From NCBI GenBank assembly GCA_032718475.1, contig JAUCBJ010008154.1, forward strand, positions 1 to 64,000: a DNA stretch of 64,000 nucleotides, in the 5' to 3' direction. Origin of the DNA: Nemertoderma westbladi (taxonomy: Eukaryota > Xenacoelomorpha > Nemertodermatida > Nemertodermatidae). This document shows positions 10,062 through 21,200 of the stretch, piece after piece (the stretch's first letter is position 1; each line of letters begins with the position of its first letter). The notes under the pieces were generated by a model. It was not told the origin of the DNA. It ran no database searches and saw only the letters and a list, made by a program, of their open reading frames with translations. Made by a program: the position numbers and the translations under genes.

Positions 10062-13000
10062 TTGCGACACCCACCCTGTGGAATGGCAAACCAGGGTGTG
10101 GTATTTGCCCCGAGAGCTGACTCGGCAAAAAAGCACCCCCCAACCCCCACTATGGATTACATTAGCAATGCGGAGGTCCGGCCACTAGAGGCCAGTGGAA
10201 TTACCGGACACAATCGGCCTCACAGGCGTCAGTTAACTCCTGACCGGCTGCCTGTCTCACCCCCTACTGGAGAGAGAGCAGCCAACAATTCTTTGAGTCC
10301 CTTTCCTGATGACCTTTCTGGCCCAAACCCTGGGTCACCAGGAAGGCCAGATTGTGATGGAGAGAGGGATTCTGGAGTTGGAGGCTACTCTCATGTTCCA
10401 CCCCGACCAACAAAGCCATTGGTGAATCTGAGGCAAGTCACAAGACTAGCCTCAGTAAACACCCTAACACTCGGGTCCCCAATGCGACAAGGTGAGCTGA
10501 CTGCCTTGGCAGATAAGCTTTCTCTTAGCGCAGTGGGTGTTCAAGTGCACCGAATGCAGACTGGACAGACTGATGAGGTTCTGATTAAGGACATGGGGGG
10601 CGGTTGGCGACTCGCCCTCGCGTCAGCAGATGATAGTGGCAATGGTGGAATTGGTCTATTGATGAATCCAACTGCACATGCAGCATTGGACAAAATAGAC
10701 CAAATCTCTAACCGCATCATCCGTTGCCACTTCTCATGTTCTGGAAGACTGGCTAAGAAGTTTCCTAAGGTGGTTCTGATTGTGTGCTACTCTCCAACTA
10801 GTGTTGCCCCTGTAGAGGAGGTGGAAAATTTCTACCACAATCTACAAGCAGCTACTGATGGAGTGGATCAGCATGCATTCTTAACATTCCTGGGAGACTT
10901 TAATGCAAGTCTGCATCAATCACCTACATCGCCCTGGGTCTATAGCAATAGTGTTAACCGAAATTCTGTCCATCTTCAGGATTTTATCTCTGGAAATGGA
11001 TTGTTTTCGGCTGGAACCCAGTTCAAGAAGCGAACTGGAAAGCTATGGACTCATAGTGGACCCAGTGGTCACAAGTCCCAGATAGACCATATTCTGTTTC
11101 GTAGGAAATACAGGAGCTCTATACAAGACTGTAATGCATTTACACTTCGACCCTTCTCCAGTGATCACCGCCTTATTGTGGCCAAGGTAAGACTTAGTCT
11201 GCGTGCTAGCAGAACAACGAAATCTGCCTTGCCGCGGCATGACTGGTCCTCTCTGTTGCAACAGCCAAGTGTGAGATCCAGCTTCACACTACAGCTGAGC
11301 AACAGGTATGAGGCTCTTGCCTCTGAGGCGGCAGATCACTGTTAGGGCTATACTGCCTTTACAGAAGCAGTTAAGTTAGCAGCTGCAGAAACAGTTCCTG
11401 TATACCCTCGAAAGAGGAAAAGGGCCCCCTGGACTGACAACAAAATTCAGAAGTGCCGAAATGACCTTCATAAGGCGCAGAAAGAGTCTCGACTCAAACA
11501 GACTACAGCGGCCAAGAATGCAGTTAAGGCTTCATCTAGGTCCCTGAACAGGCAGTACTCTGCTAATCTACAGGAGCTAATAAACCAACAGGTTGATGCC
11601 ATCAATGATGCTGACGACAGCAGGCAATCATCCCAGGCATGGAAATCGATCAATCTGCTTACTGGGCGGAAAAGCCAACCAACCACCAAGGTTAAGGCTG
11701 AATCACCAGCCGATCGCCTCAATGGTTGGAAAGCCCACTTTGAAAAGCTCCTCAATAATGACAGGGTATTGCCTGATAACTTTATAGAAGTAAAAGTGTC
11801 TGAGTCTGTACTCCCAGATATTCCCATTGGCGATATCTCCTTTGCAGAAGTGAAGGCTGCTGCAAAGACCATTAAGACCAATCGTGCCAGTGGAGTAGAT
11901 GGTGTTCCCCCTGAGGTCTTTAAAATACCTGAGTGTTTAAAGCTCATCTATCCCATCATAGTAGACATGTACCGAACAACAAGAGTCCCACAAGAAATGA
12001 AAACAAATAAGTTGGTGCCAGTTCCCAGGAAGGGCAACCTAACACTCTATGGTTCTTTTCGGGGAATCTCATTGATCTCGATTGCTGCAAAGCTATACAA
12101 TAGGAGTCTATTAAATCGCATCAGGGATCCCATTGAGAGACTGCTCCGTGGAAATCAGAATGGGTTCTGTAAAGGTCGTGGGACCATGGAGCCCATTTTG
12201 GCACTTAGAAGGATAATTGAAGAGTTATCAAAAAAGAAAGACAGGCGTCTGGCTGTTATCTTTGTTGACTTCTTCAAGGCCTTTGATTCAGTCTCTCGCT
12301 CACGTATGTTCAGCATACTTTCATTATATGGGATTCCTGATGAAATTATTGCAGCAATCAGATCAGTATACGATGGTTCGACAACATTTGTGTCTACTGT
12401 TGACGGTGACACAGAACCATTTGAAGTGTTATGGGGCGTCCTCCAAGGAGACACACTTGCACCATTCTTGTTCATTATTGTGGTTGACTATGTTCTACGC
12501 ATGTCCTTAGATCATTATAATGATGATGGGGTGATGATAACTCCACCTACTGGCTCCAGAAGTCGAGGAAATCCTGCCAAGTACCTAACTGATCTAGACT
12601 TTGCTGATGACTTAGGAGTATTTTCAGAATCATTAGAGGGTGCCCAACGGCTCCTCAGCTCATTAGAACATGCTGCTTCTAGTGTTGGTCTTTTTATTAA
12701 CTCCAGAAAGACCAAAATTCTGACAGTTAACTTTGAAAGTCCTCAGCAAGTCTGTGATCGGATGAGCATAAGCTCAAAGGATGGTATGCTTGAGCATGTG
12801 GACGACTTCTGTTACCTGGGATCATGGATCCGGAAGTCAGGTGAGGACCTTCGAATACGTAAGGGAAAGGCATGGGCAGCCTTGAATAGGCTTTCCAGGA
12901 TTTAGAAGTCACCGAGAATTAATCGGAAACTTAAGGTCCGATTATTTAGAGCAGCAGTAGTTCCAGTACTCCTCTACGGGAGTCCATGCTGGGCTCTAAC

Positions 13001-13379
13001 TGCTGAGGACACCAAATCTCTGGATGGCACATTCACAAGAATGCTACGCCGGGTACATTGTGTCAAGTACAATGCACACATCTCCAACCAGACACTATAT
13101 AACATTGGAGGTGTCTCATTGGTTCCCCCAAGCTTGACACTAGAACAAAATCGCCTCCGCTTTGCAGGACATTGCTTTCGCCGTGAGGACCAGCCAGTGC
13201 ATAATCTTGTACTTTGGCAGCCTCATGGAGTGAATAAGCATGGTGGACAGCCCATGACTTTCTTGAGACGCATCTTAAAGGACACTGGCCTTAAAGATGC
13301 GGATGATCTAGCAAATGTCATGGGTGATAGGGAGTTGTGGCGGTGCAATTTTGTTGACAAGCCGGCACAGCATTCTTAA
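10062..13379 (+). pseudogene. LINE copy A: endonuclease-reverse transcriptase ORF with two nonsense codons
   Basis: One continuous frame runs from about 10062 (ATG; another in-frame ATG at 10152) to a stop at 13377-13379, broken only by TAG at 11343-11345 and TAG at 12903-12905. Order: apurinic-type endonuclease (GVQVHRM, then FLGDFNA near 10890, SQIDHILF near 11078, SSDHRLI near 11158), a linker, then reverse transcriptase (RASGVDGVPPEVF, FRGISLIS, NQNGFCKGRG, FVDFFKAFDSV, GVLQGDTLAPFLF, YLTDLDFADDLGVF with the catalytic FADD, YLGSW), and a C-terminal region with AGHCFRRED. Sister copies show that the stops are point changes: GAG (copy B) became TAG, and TTT (copy C) became TAG. The endonuclease motif Q-E-H-R of copy B reads Q-V-H-R here, so a catalytic Glu is also lost. 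A single ORF with a very short 3' region suggests an RTE-like clade, but the clade is an inference. Confidence 0.9.
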
Positions 13380-13425
13380 AAATGCAGCTGCAATGCAGCA
13401 TGCCGATCCTAGTAGTAGTAGTACA
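13380..13425 (+). mobile_element. short 3' end of LINE copy A with (AGT)n tail
   Basis: After the stop comes about 45 bases (AATGCAGCTGCAATGCAGCA) ending in TAGTAGTAGTAGTA. The same AATGCAGCTGCAATGCA stretch marks the end of the minus-strand fragment at 17435, which supports this as the true element end. Confidence 0.7.
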
Positions 13426-14470
13426 TTCTCGGACCGAAAGTTCTCGCGCAAAAATTATCTGACTGAATTTTCAATTCCAAAGAGTTTGTAATGATTTATA
13501 TGTAAATTATCTGTCGGAGAATTCTTGGATCGGTAATTTTCAATCGGATTCAACATAGGAAATCAATAAAAATTATCGATATTGAGAATTCTCGGTCCGA
13601 GAATCTACATGAGATATCGATAAGAAAGTTGACTTTTATTTCCATGTGAATGGCACCTCATAGATCCATTACTGTAAAACATAATAGCATGTCAAAAGTC
13701 GAATGAAAATCTCAGGTTTTAATATAATATATTTTATATCTTTCACTTACCTTAATGTGTCTAGGCATAGGCCTACACAGTAGGCCTACATGTTTCCAGT
13801 ACATATAGGCCTATCATTCCTTATTGTTGAGTATAGTAATGCAATATATCCCACCGATACGACCCAACATAGGCGGCTGCTCTTTAATTAAATACCTTTG
13901 TACCCTTGAGTAAATAAATATTTTACACAGCCAGTTCAATATAATCCTGCGATTGTCGCACGTCCATAGACACACCAATATATATATACAGTAAGCTTGC
14001 ATATAAGTATTATAGATACAGTAAAGCTATCTTATTTAGTGCCCTTCATAACAATGTAATCACTTCCTGCACAGAATTTTATAGCCAGTTAAAAATATGA
14101 CCAATCTCCTGAAATATTACTGTACATTTAACTCTATCTGAAAAATACCACTTTTTCTCACTAAAATTCCCACCGAAAAACTGTGAAAACTGTCACCTCA
14201 ATATAACATTCTTTCACCAGCACTGCAAACAAACTTTGGTTCACGGGCTTTCATATAATGACTCCTGATTCTGTCTGCTCTGTTATTTATATATTTATGT
14301 GTTTACCGTACAGTACAGTATATGTTAATTTACCTATACATAAGGATTCAGGTTTTTCAATATCAACTTTAGCGCGGCACAAACTGACATTTTTTACAAA
14401 TTTTAAATACACCCCATATAGGCAGTAGGCCATTTTTGCTTGAAGTATAGTGGCATCTATAATCGTCATG
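13426..14470. other. no gene seen
   Basis: AT-rich intergenic DNA. Related boxes ATTCTCGGACCGA (about 13424) and GAATTCTCGGTCCGAGAAT (about 13586) form a short imperfect inverted pair. The small frames at 13814-14469 show no domain. Confidence 0.4.
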
Positions 14471-14795
14471 ATGTATTGCAGCTGCTTTAAGGATGAAATG
14501 TCGGCTTATCAAAAAAATTGCGCCACCACAACTCACTATCTCACATGATCGCGAGATTATCCGCAACTTCAAGGCCCGTGTCCTTTAAGAGGCGGCTTAA
14601 GAATGTCATGGGCTGTCTGTCATGCTTATTTTCTCACTGAAGCCAGAAAAGGACAAGATTGTGCACTAGGTAAAAGCCATTGTACTTGACACAATGAAAC
14701 CGGTCCGGACCTTCATTCTTGTGAATGTGCCATCCAGAGATCTGGTATCCTCTGCATTTAGAGCCCAGCATGGACTCCCATATACGAGTACTGGT
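14471..14795 (-). mobile_element. degraded LINE fragment (same family as copy A)
   Basis: The reverse complement matches the last part of copy A in order, with internal deletions: the 3' tail TGCAGCTGC, GCGCCACCACAACTC, GTCATGGGCTGTC, GTACTTGACACAATG, and AGAGCCCAGCATGGACTCCC at the right end. It is more diverged than copies B and C and therefore older. Confidence 0.8.
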
Positions 14796-14908
14796 TGTAC
14801 CTACTGCCCTTAAGTACCTGTACACGAACCTTTAATTTCAGATTTATTCTATGCGAGTACGATATCCTGAACAACCCATTCAATGATGTCTTTTTTGGAT
14901 GTCATCAC

Positions 14909-14933
14909 GTGACTTCCGGATCCATGATCCCAG
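14909..14933 (-). mobile_element. tiny LINE remnant
   Basis: GACTTCCGGATCCATGATCC is the reverse complement of the YLGSWIRKSG-coding stretch of LINE copy A. It probably continues the fragment at 14471-14795 after a deletion. Confidence 0.6.
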
Positions 14934-15189
14934 AGCTTACTACAGTACAGTATACTGAGCTCAAACATGTGCAGTTTTGAAACTTGCGCCCTTGACATCA
15001 TTTTGCGCACATGCTACATAGAATTCTATGCAGAAGAAAATCCCCCCCCCCCCCCCCCCCCCCTCCTAGTAGCATTTTTGCTAAACCTTTGGCAGAATGA
15101 ATAAAGTAACTTTTTACTCAATTTTATAATTAAAGTTAGGATATAGCCCTGCCTACAGGCCTAGGGTGCTACCGGTAGTGTTTGTAATC
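14934..15189. other. probable TES 5' flank / 5' UTR with poly-C tract about 15042-15063
   Basis: A run of about 22 C lies roughly 130 bases upstream of the TES start codon. No TATA box or clear initiator could be fixed, so promoter and transcription start are unresolved. Confidence 0.4.
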
Positions 15190-15291
15190 ATGGCAACTGC
15201 AAATGCGGCAGGATTATCAGAGGTTGATGGTGATGGTGTTCCTTATGATTCAATACGCGAGATTGACGAGATTCGAGAAAAAAAACAAAAG
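15190..15291 (+). CDS. TES: TES coding exon 1 (residues 1-34)
   Basis: ATG at 15190 starts [20 protein letters not shown] and the exon ends EIREKKQK before GTATGC at 15292, phase 0. The N-terminus of testins varies, so the assignment rests on the open frame, a good donor and perfect phase with exon 2. Intron 1 is 5,819 bp. Confidence 0.75.
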
Positions 15292-18200
15292 GTATGCTAA
15301 ACTGATATTATTCTAGTAGGCCTACAGTGTTATAGGCCTATTCACCTGAAGCAATAAAACGTAAAGTACAGTACAGTAGTCCTTATTATGCTTATACTGT
15401 AGTTAGTTATTTTATTTGCTCTGATATTATTTTACATAGTGTAAAACAACTTGACCGTGGAACCTTTCTGTGGGACGAACTGAACAAGCACTGCATGCGA
15501 TTATCACTATTTCTGCCCGTGCCGTCAAATATCAGAAAACTGGTGAACTGTTGACTCCTCCTACGATAATTATATTTCAGACTTTTGACAGACCACATTT
15601 ATACCAATTTTGTGTTCAATTAATTGAAGAGAGTTATCAGCCTTTCAATATTTACCGGCAGACAAACCGAGCGACTGACAGACAATTGTTGAAACAGCGC
15701 TACCCGTAAGCTCACCGGCGGCGCGGCATCGACGTTATGGCAGTGTTCTTATGATATAAGATTGAAGCGTGTAACGTGGCTGATGATTGCCAACCGCAAC
15801 TCAGTATAGTAGAATATCCTCAAACTCGTATTGTTTGAACCTACAGTAGGCCCAGAGATATCGTGTTGTTTGAACCTACAGTAGGCCCAGAGATCTCGTG
15901 TTGTTTGAACCTACAGTAGGCCCAGAGATCTCGTGTTGTTTGAACCTACAGTAGGCCCAGAGATCTCGTGTTGTTTGAACCTACAGTAGGCCCATAGATC
16001 TCGTGTTGTTTGAACCTACAGTAGGCCCAGAGATCTCGTGTTGTTTGAACCTACAGTAGGCCCAGAGATCTCGTGTTGTTTGAACCTACAGTAGGCCCAG
16101 AGATCTCGTGTTGTTTGAACCTACAGTAGGCCCAGAGATCTCGTGTTGTTTGAACCTACTTTAGGCCCAGAGATATCGTGTTGTTTGAACCTACAGTAGG
16201 CCCAGAGATCTCGTGTTGTTTGAACCTACAGTAGGACCAGAGATCTCAATAAATGACTAACTTAACTATCTATTATCTACAGTTCTTCATTGATGCTATA
16301 TATTCGTTAATTCCATTGCATTTGAGTGTAAAATATAACAGGGCCTTCCTTCTATGGAATATAACCAACCACGCTAAACTTGATTCACACAAAGCTAAAC
16401 TCAATTATTTACATATTTTTTATGTTGTATAAAAATACAACTTGAAAAAATATAATAAATAGAATAGATTTTAATAAGAATAGAAAGTATTTCATTTCGT
16501 AAACATATTAATTATTAACACTAAAAAAGAACAAGAACATAGAAACGATGACGCACTATACTTAAAAGATAATAATACTTACTACCTTATTATACATACA
16601 TGTGGGAAACATAACATCTCAGTTAATTAAAAATTAACGAATTATGAATGGAATTTGAAGTATAATTAATTGATTCATTGCGGCTTTTATAATGTCTTTT
16701 TTTTATTGTTTAATTTTATTCACTTTTACTTATATACTGAGAAAAGTGTGAAATACTACAATATAATTTTAATAATGTTTCCGGGAATAATAATTATAAG
16801 TTGATTTAATTAATTCGTCATTCAGTCAATCAGTAATACGTTCTTACAAAGACACAGAAGAAAGCCTGGCGTCTATAGCACAGTTAACAGAACCAACAAA
16901 AGAGCGCCCTTTTAGACGCAAGGCCCACCAGTCACATTATCAGAGTACTTGCCAATGAATGATTGACATTTTATAACGGTAGTTGGCTAGCTTTGATGAG
17001 CGTCGCTGTCCCATAGGGCTAATGTAAAAATGCTCTCTCATGTAAGACGATTTTCTGAGTAGATACACTTGTAACCAAATGTACCAATGTGGGTCCAGGG
17101 GAATGGATAATTAAATTCGTACTGTAATAGTGAAAAATATTATTTTACACTCGATATTTTTATAGTCGATATTTTTACTCTCGATATTTTTACTCTCGAT
17201 ATTTTTACTTGCGATTTTTTACTCGCGATATTTTTACTCTCGATATTTTTACTCGCGATAATTTTACTCGCGATATTTTTACTCGCGATATTTTTACTCT
17301 CGATATTTCTACTCGCGATATTATCGATATTTTTCAACACGCGATATTTTTATTCGCGATATTTACACTTACTGTAAATCTTTATATGTAATATAAAGAT
17401 TACTGTAATATACTTAAGTTATTTCCATAGCAACGGGATCAATGTTGCATTGCAGCTGCATTTTGAAGAATGCTGTGCCGGCTTGTCGACTAAATTGCGC
17501 CGCCACAACTCCCTATCACCCATGACATAGCCTCGTTTAACTTTGCCACTAGGCGGCACAAGTGCCGCCCAGTTGAATCAATTTGCCGCCCAGTCACAGC
17601 CAGAGTGCCTTCCTAATATATTATATCTGGACTAGCCTCAGCCAGCGACCAATCTAATATGTATCAATCCCAGTAAAGTACCTACATAAACTTCTAAAGG
17701 AATAAGTGATTGACAGCACAGAGACTTCAATGGGTGATAGCCATAGTACAGTAGCAGTAGTAGTAGTGGAGGGATGAGTCAGTGTCCAACCCAATGCGAC
17801 CTTTACTAATGTTAGTAAAGGTCGCCTTTGGTCCAATCATTGTGTAGATGTCTATAGATTCCTGATAGGCTTACTGCAGTTAATTGGTGCCTCAGATGGA
17901 TATTGGATAGTTCCAACTTCCAAGGCTGCTTGCTATCACCATACTTACCTGTCTGGCACCTTTAACCCCGCCCTACCCCTGTTAAGAGTAGTCAGTTTTC
18001 AGTATATGTTACTATTAGTATTCAGGAGAGATTTAGAAGTTTATTAGTCATTATAAACTACCCCGAGACGGCAGGGCTTACATTGCATCATTGCTTCATT
18101 ATGTAATAAATTGGTTTTGAAAATTAAGTGTGTAACTATACTTAATTAGGGTTCGTCTATGTACATTTATTAATAATTTGATATAATTATAATAATACTA

Positions 18201-21200
18201 TTATTATTTTATTAATAATAATTTATTAAGTTTTAATAATGATTTTTATGATACTGTATGATACTGTATATTTATTTATTTATTTATGATACTGATATTA
18301 TTTTTCTTATAAATTTAATTATATTATTTTTAATAAGTAGGCCTATATTTAGACCCATGTGAAGAATACCAGATTTTCTGCCGTTATATTTCACTTTGCA
18401 GTTACCCCCATGTGAAGAATATCAGGTTTTCGCCAAAAATCACAGGTTACAGACGGGTTGAATCTAACCAAAACAATAAACGAATTAGTATATGTACAGG
18501 TTATAAGACAGAAATTAGCGCTATAAAACACTTAATAAAGATACTTCAATATAAAATACATAATCTTCATTATAATTCAATAAAAAGTCGACCGAAAAGT
18601 GAAATCCTGGTATTCTTCACATGGGCGAGTATATTTTGGCCGACAATAATTTAATTATTTATTAAAGAAATAATTATTTTAAGATTAAATTCAAGTCTTA
18701 TAATCTAGCACTTTTACAGCTTTATATAGACAGGGGCAGTGGACGCAAATCCCATCTTGGCGAATTAATATCCCGCCTCAGTTAAATTATCAATTTAGGG
18801 AAAGGAGCAGGTTACAGTGGCATGTTATTTTAACCAAAACAATAAACTAAACAAAACAGTTTACAGTTTTATTTTTGAGAGTAATCAGCTGTTATTTGCG
18901 TCGAATTTCCCCTGGAGAGGGATGAATTTTTATTGCATCCAGTCCCCCCCCCCCCCCCCCCCCCTCTATCTGGCTTTATAATATTACAATTTCCGGCTCA
19001 AATAAATTTGGTGCATACTACAGGTACCTCCTATTTTCTACACATTAATAACCTTACCACCGATTTTAATCTCCCGATCCTTAATACCGATTTTTTTTTC
19101 ATTTCATCTACAGCAACATTTCATCAGAATTCCAATCTGAAGTCTGTTTGTTCATAGCTTGTTCCGTTATCGAAATATCGTTTATTGTTTTGGTTAGAAA
19201 AGCCGGCAGCCTCTGTAATCTGCTCCTTTCCTTCAAATGGTATCAGACACTTATTTTCAATAATTTTGCAATTTAATGAAAACAAGTTACTTTATTTCAC
19301 TAATAAATTTGTAAAACTTATAGAGAGAAAGCAGTTTTTTCAAATAATATATAATTATTAAATTTAATTTCTTGCCTTATAGATAATTAATTAATTTTTG
19401 ATTGGGCTGTGTATGGCATTTTCTCACCTATTAAATATAAATTGTAAATGTAATACAGTATGTACATGTAATTGAATTAATGTATATTTAATGTTACATC
19501 TATTATATTGAAATATAAATATGGCTATATTTTATGATGCAATAAATTGAATTATTATTGGTTTCATTTAATTTTTAGTGTAATGTAATCTAATGTTATT
19601 ATTTTCTTTCTAGCTGGCCTTATTGTTAAAAATATTCGGAAATAATTGTATAATTATTAATTTTGTTCTCAAACCTGTTTTAACCACCTCTGAATTTCCG
19701 GTATAGGTGCCACATTTTCTATTATAATTTAATATTTATGTATTGCTGTTGTTGCTTCTTATAGAAATTATATCCATTATTGTCAATAAACAATATATTA
19801 CAGTATGCTTAATAGTTTTTCGTTCACACACATTAAAAATGTGTATCAAATTCACCCCCCCCCCCCCCCCCCCCACTCATACAATTTGCCATGGCGAGTG
19901 ACTGTGCCGCCCAGTAAAAAATTCTTAAAAGAGGCTATGACCCATGACATTTGCTAGATCATCCGCATCTTCAAGGCCAGTGTCCTTTAAGATGCTTCTC
20001 AAGAAAGTCATGGGCTGTCCACCATGCTTATTCACCCTATGAGGCTGCCAAAGTACAAGATTATCCACTGGCTGGTCCTCACGGCGAAAGCAATGTCCTG
20101 CAAAGCGGATGCGACTTTGTTCTAGTGTCAAGCTTGGGGGAACAAATGAGACACCTCCAATGTTATATAGTGTCTGGTTGGAGATGTATGCTTTGTACTT
20201 GACACAATGGTTTATAATACATATTCGGACAATACAATACATATCATGACATCGTTAAATAACTATAGAAGACCCGATATACTTTATCTATCGAAAATCC
20301 TTAAATTATTAACCTACAGTATAAAGCAAATAAAATACCAAAACTATACTGGAACTACAAAAATAATAAAATATGCCCGTTGCTATGGTAACAATAGAAT
20401 AATGACTTCGTTTGTTATCATGAATATAACATATACTGTAGTCGCATCTGAAGTTAATATAAAATGATTGTGACGGATATTCTACCTACTACGAAATGTT
20501 TCCGGTTGCTATGGTAATAAGAAAAGACCTACTGCGTCGGTAAATAATAATGGTCTCGGGTTATGAACTTATAAGGTAATTGACACTAAATGGATTTATT
20601 TTTAAACTGATAGTAACTATATTTAAAGTGATGAACCTTACAGAAGGACGGATTCAGTATCAGCACACTCGATTTATCTAAAACCGTTGCATGCGAGCCA
20701 TTACCCAAATTTGCCTTTGCCATTTATTTTTCGGCAAACAAAAAAGAACCAGACTAATACTTTTTTTCTCCATGCGGGCAAAAGTATATTTCTTAATATG
20801 GAAAGCACTAATTAAAAGCGATATAATATTGAGACTGAATAAAAGTATATATATATATTATATATAATGATAATTAGTTCAAGTCTATTTCCCCCCGATA
20901 TATATATATAATATAACTATAATACTGTATAATAATTATTATTACAGTAGCGGTATTTAATAATACGGCCCAGCTATGATTCAATGAAGTAGACCCTACT
21001 CTGTTTTAATATTCCATAAGTTTTTTTGCTACACATAATGATCTAATATATTAATTATGTTATTTTTAGCGAGGTTTCAGCCATGATAATGGTTATATTT
21101 TTCTTTACAGCCGGTTATTTCTCACGAGGTTGGCTTTGGCGCTCCATGCAATAAGTGTGGCGATAAATGTCCTGGGTTTGATTTGCACTTTTGGAGGTTA

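Larger units (their letters stand above)
17526..19939. mobile_element. hAT-like non-autonomous transposon, 2,414 bp
   Basis: The element starts CATAGCCTC and ends GAGGCTATG, perfect 9-bp ends within imperfect terminal repeats of about 35 bp: the left TTTAA...ACTAGGCGGCACA pairs with the right-end reverse complement TTTTAA...ACTGGGCGGCACA. It is flanked by the 8-bp duplication ACCCATGA, the size made by hAT transposases. TGCCGCCCAG occurs three times near the ends (about 17562, 17582, 19905), like hAT subterminal binding sites. No transposase frame is present. Two smaller inverted-repeat elements lie inside (18354-18625 and 18799-19231). The empty target is known from copy A, so the boundaries are exact. 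Confidence 0.9.

Noticed and set aside
17140-17391. Frames on both strands in the 15-bp array
   Set aside because: The period is a multiple of three and the composition is a simple repeat; no start context or domain.
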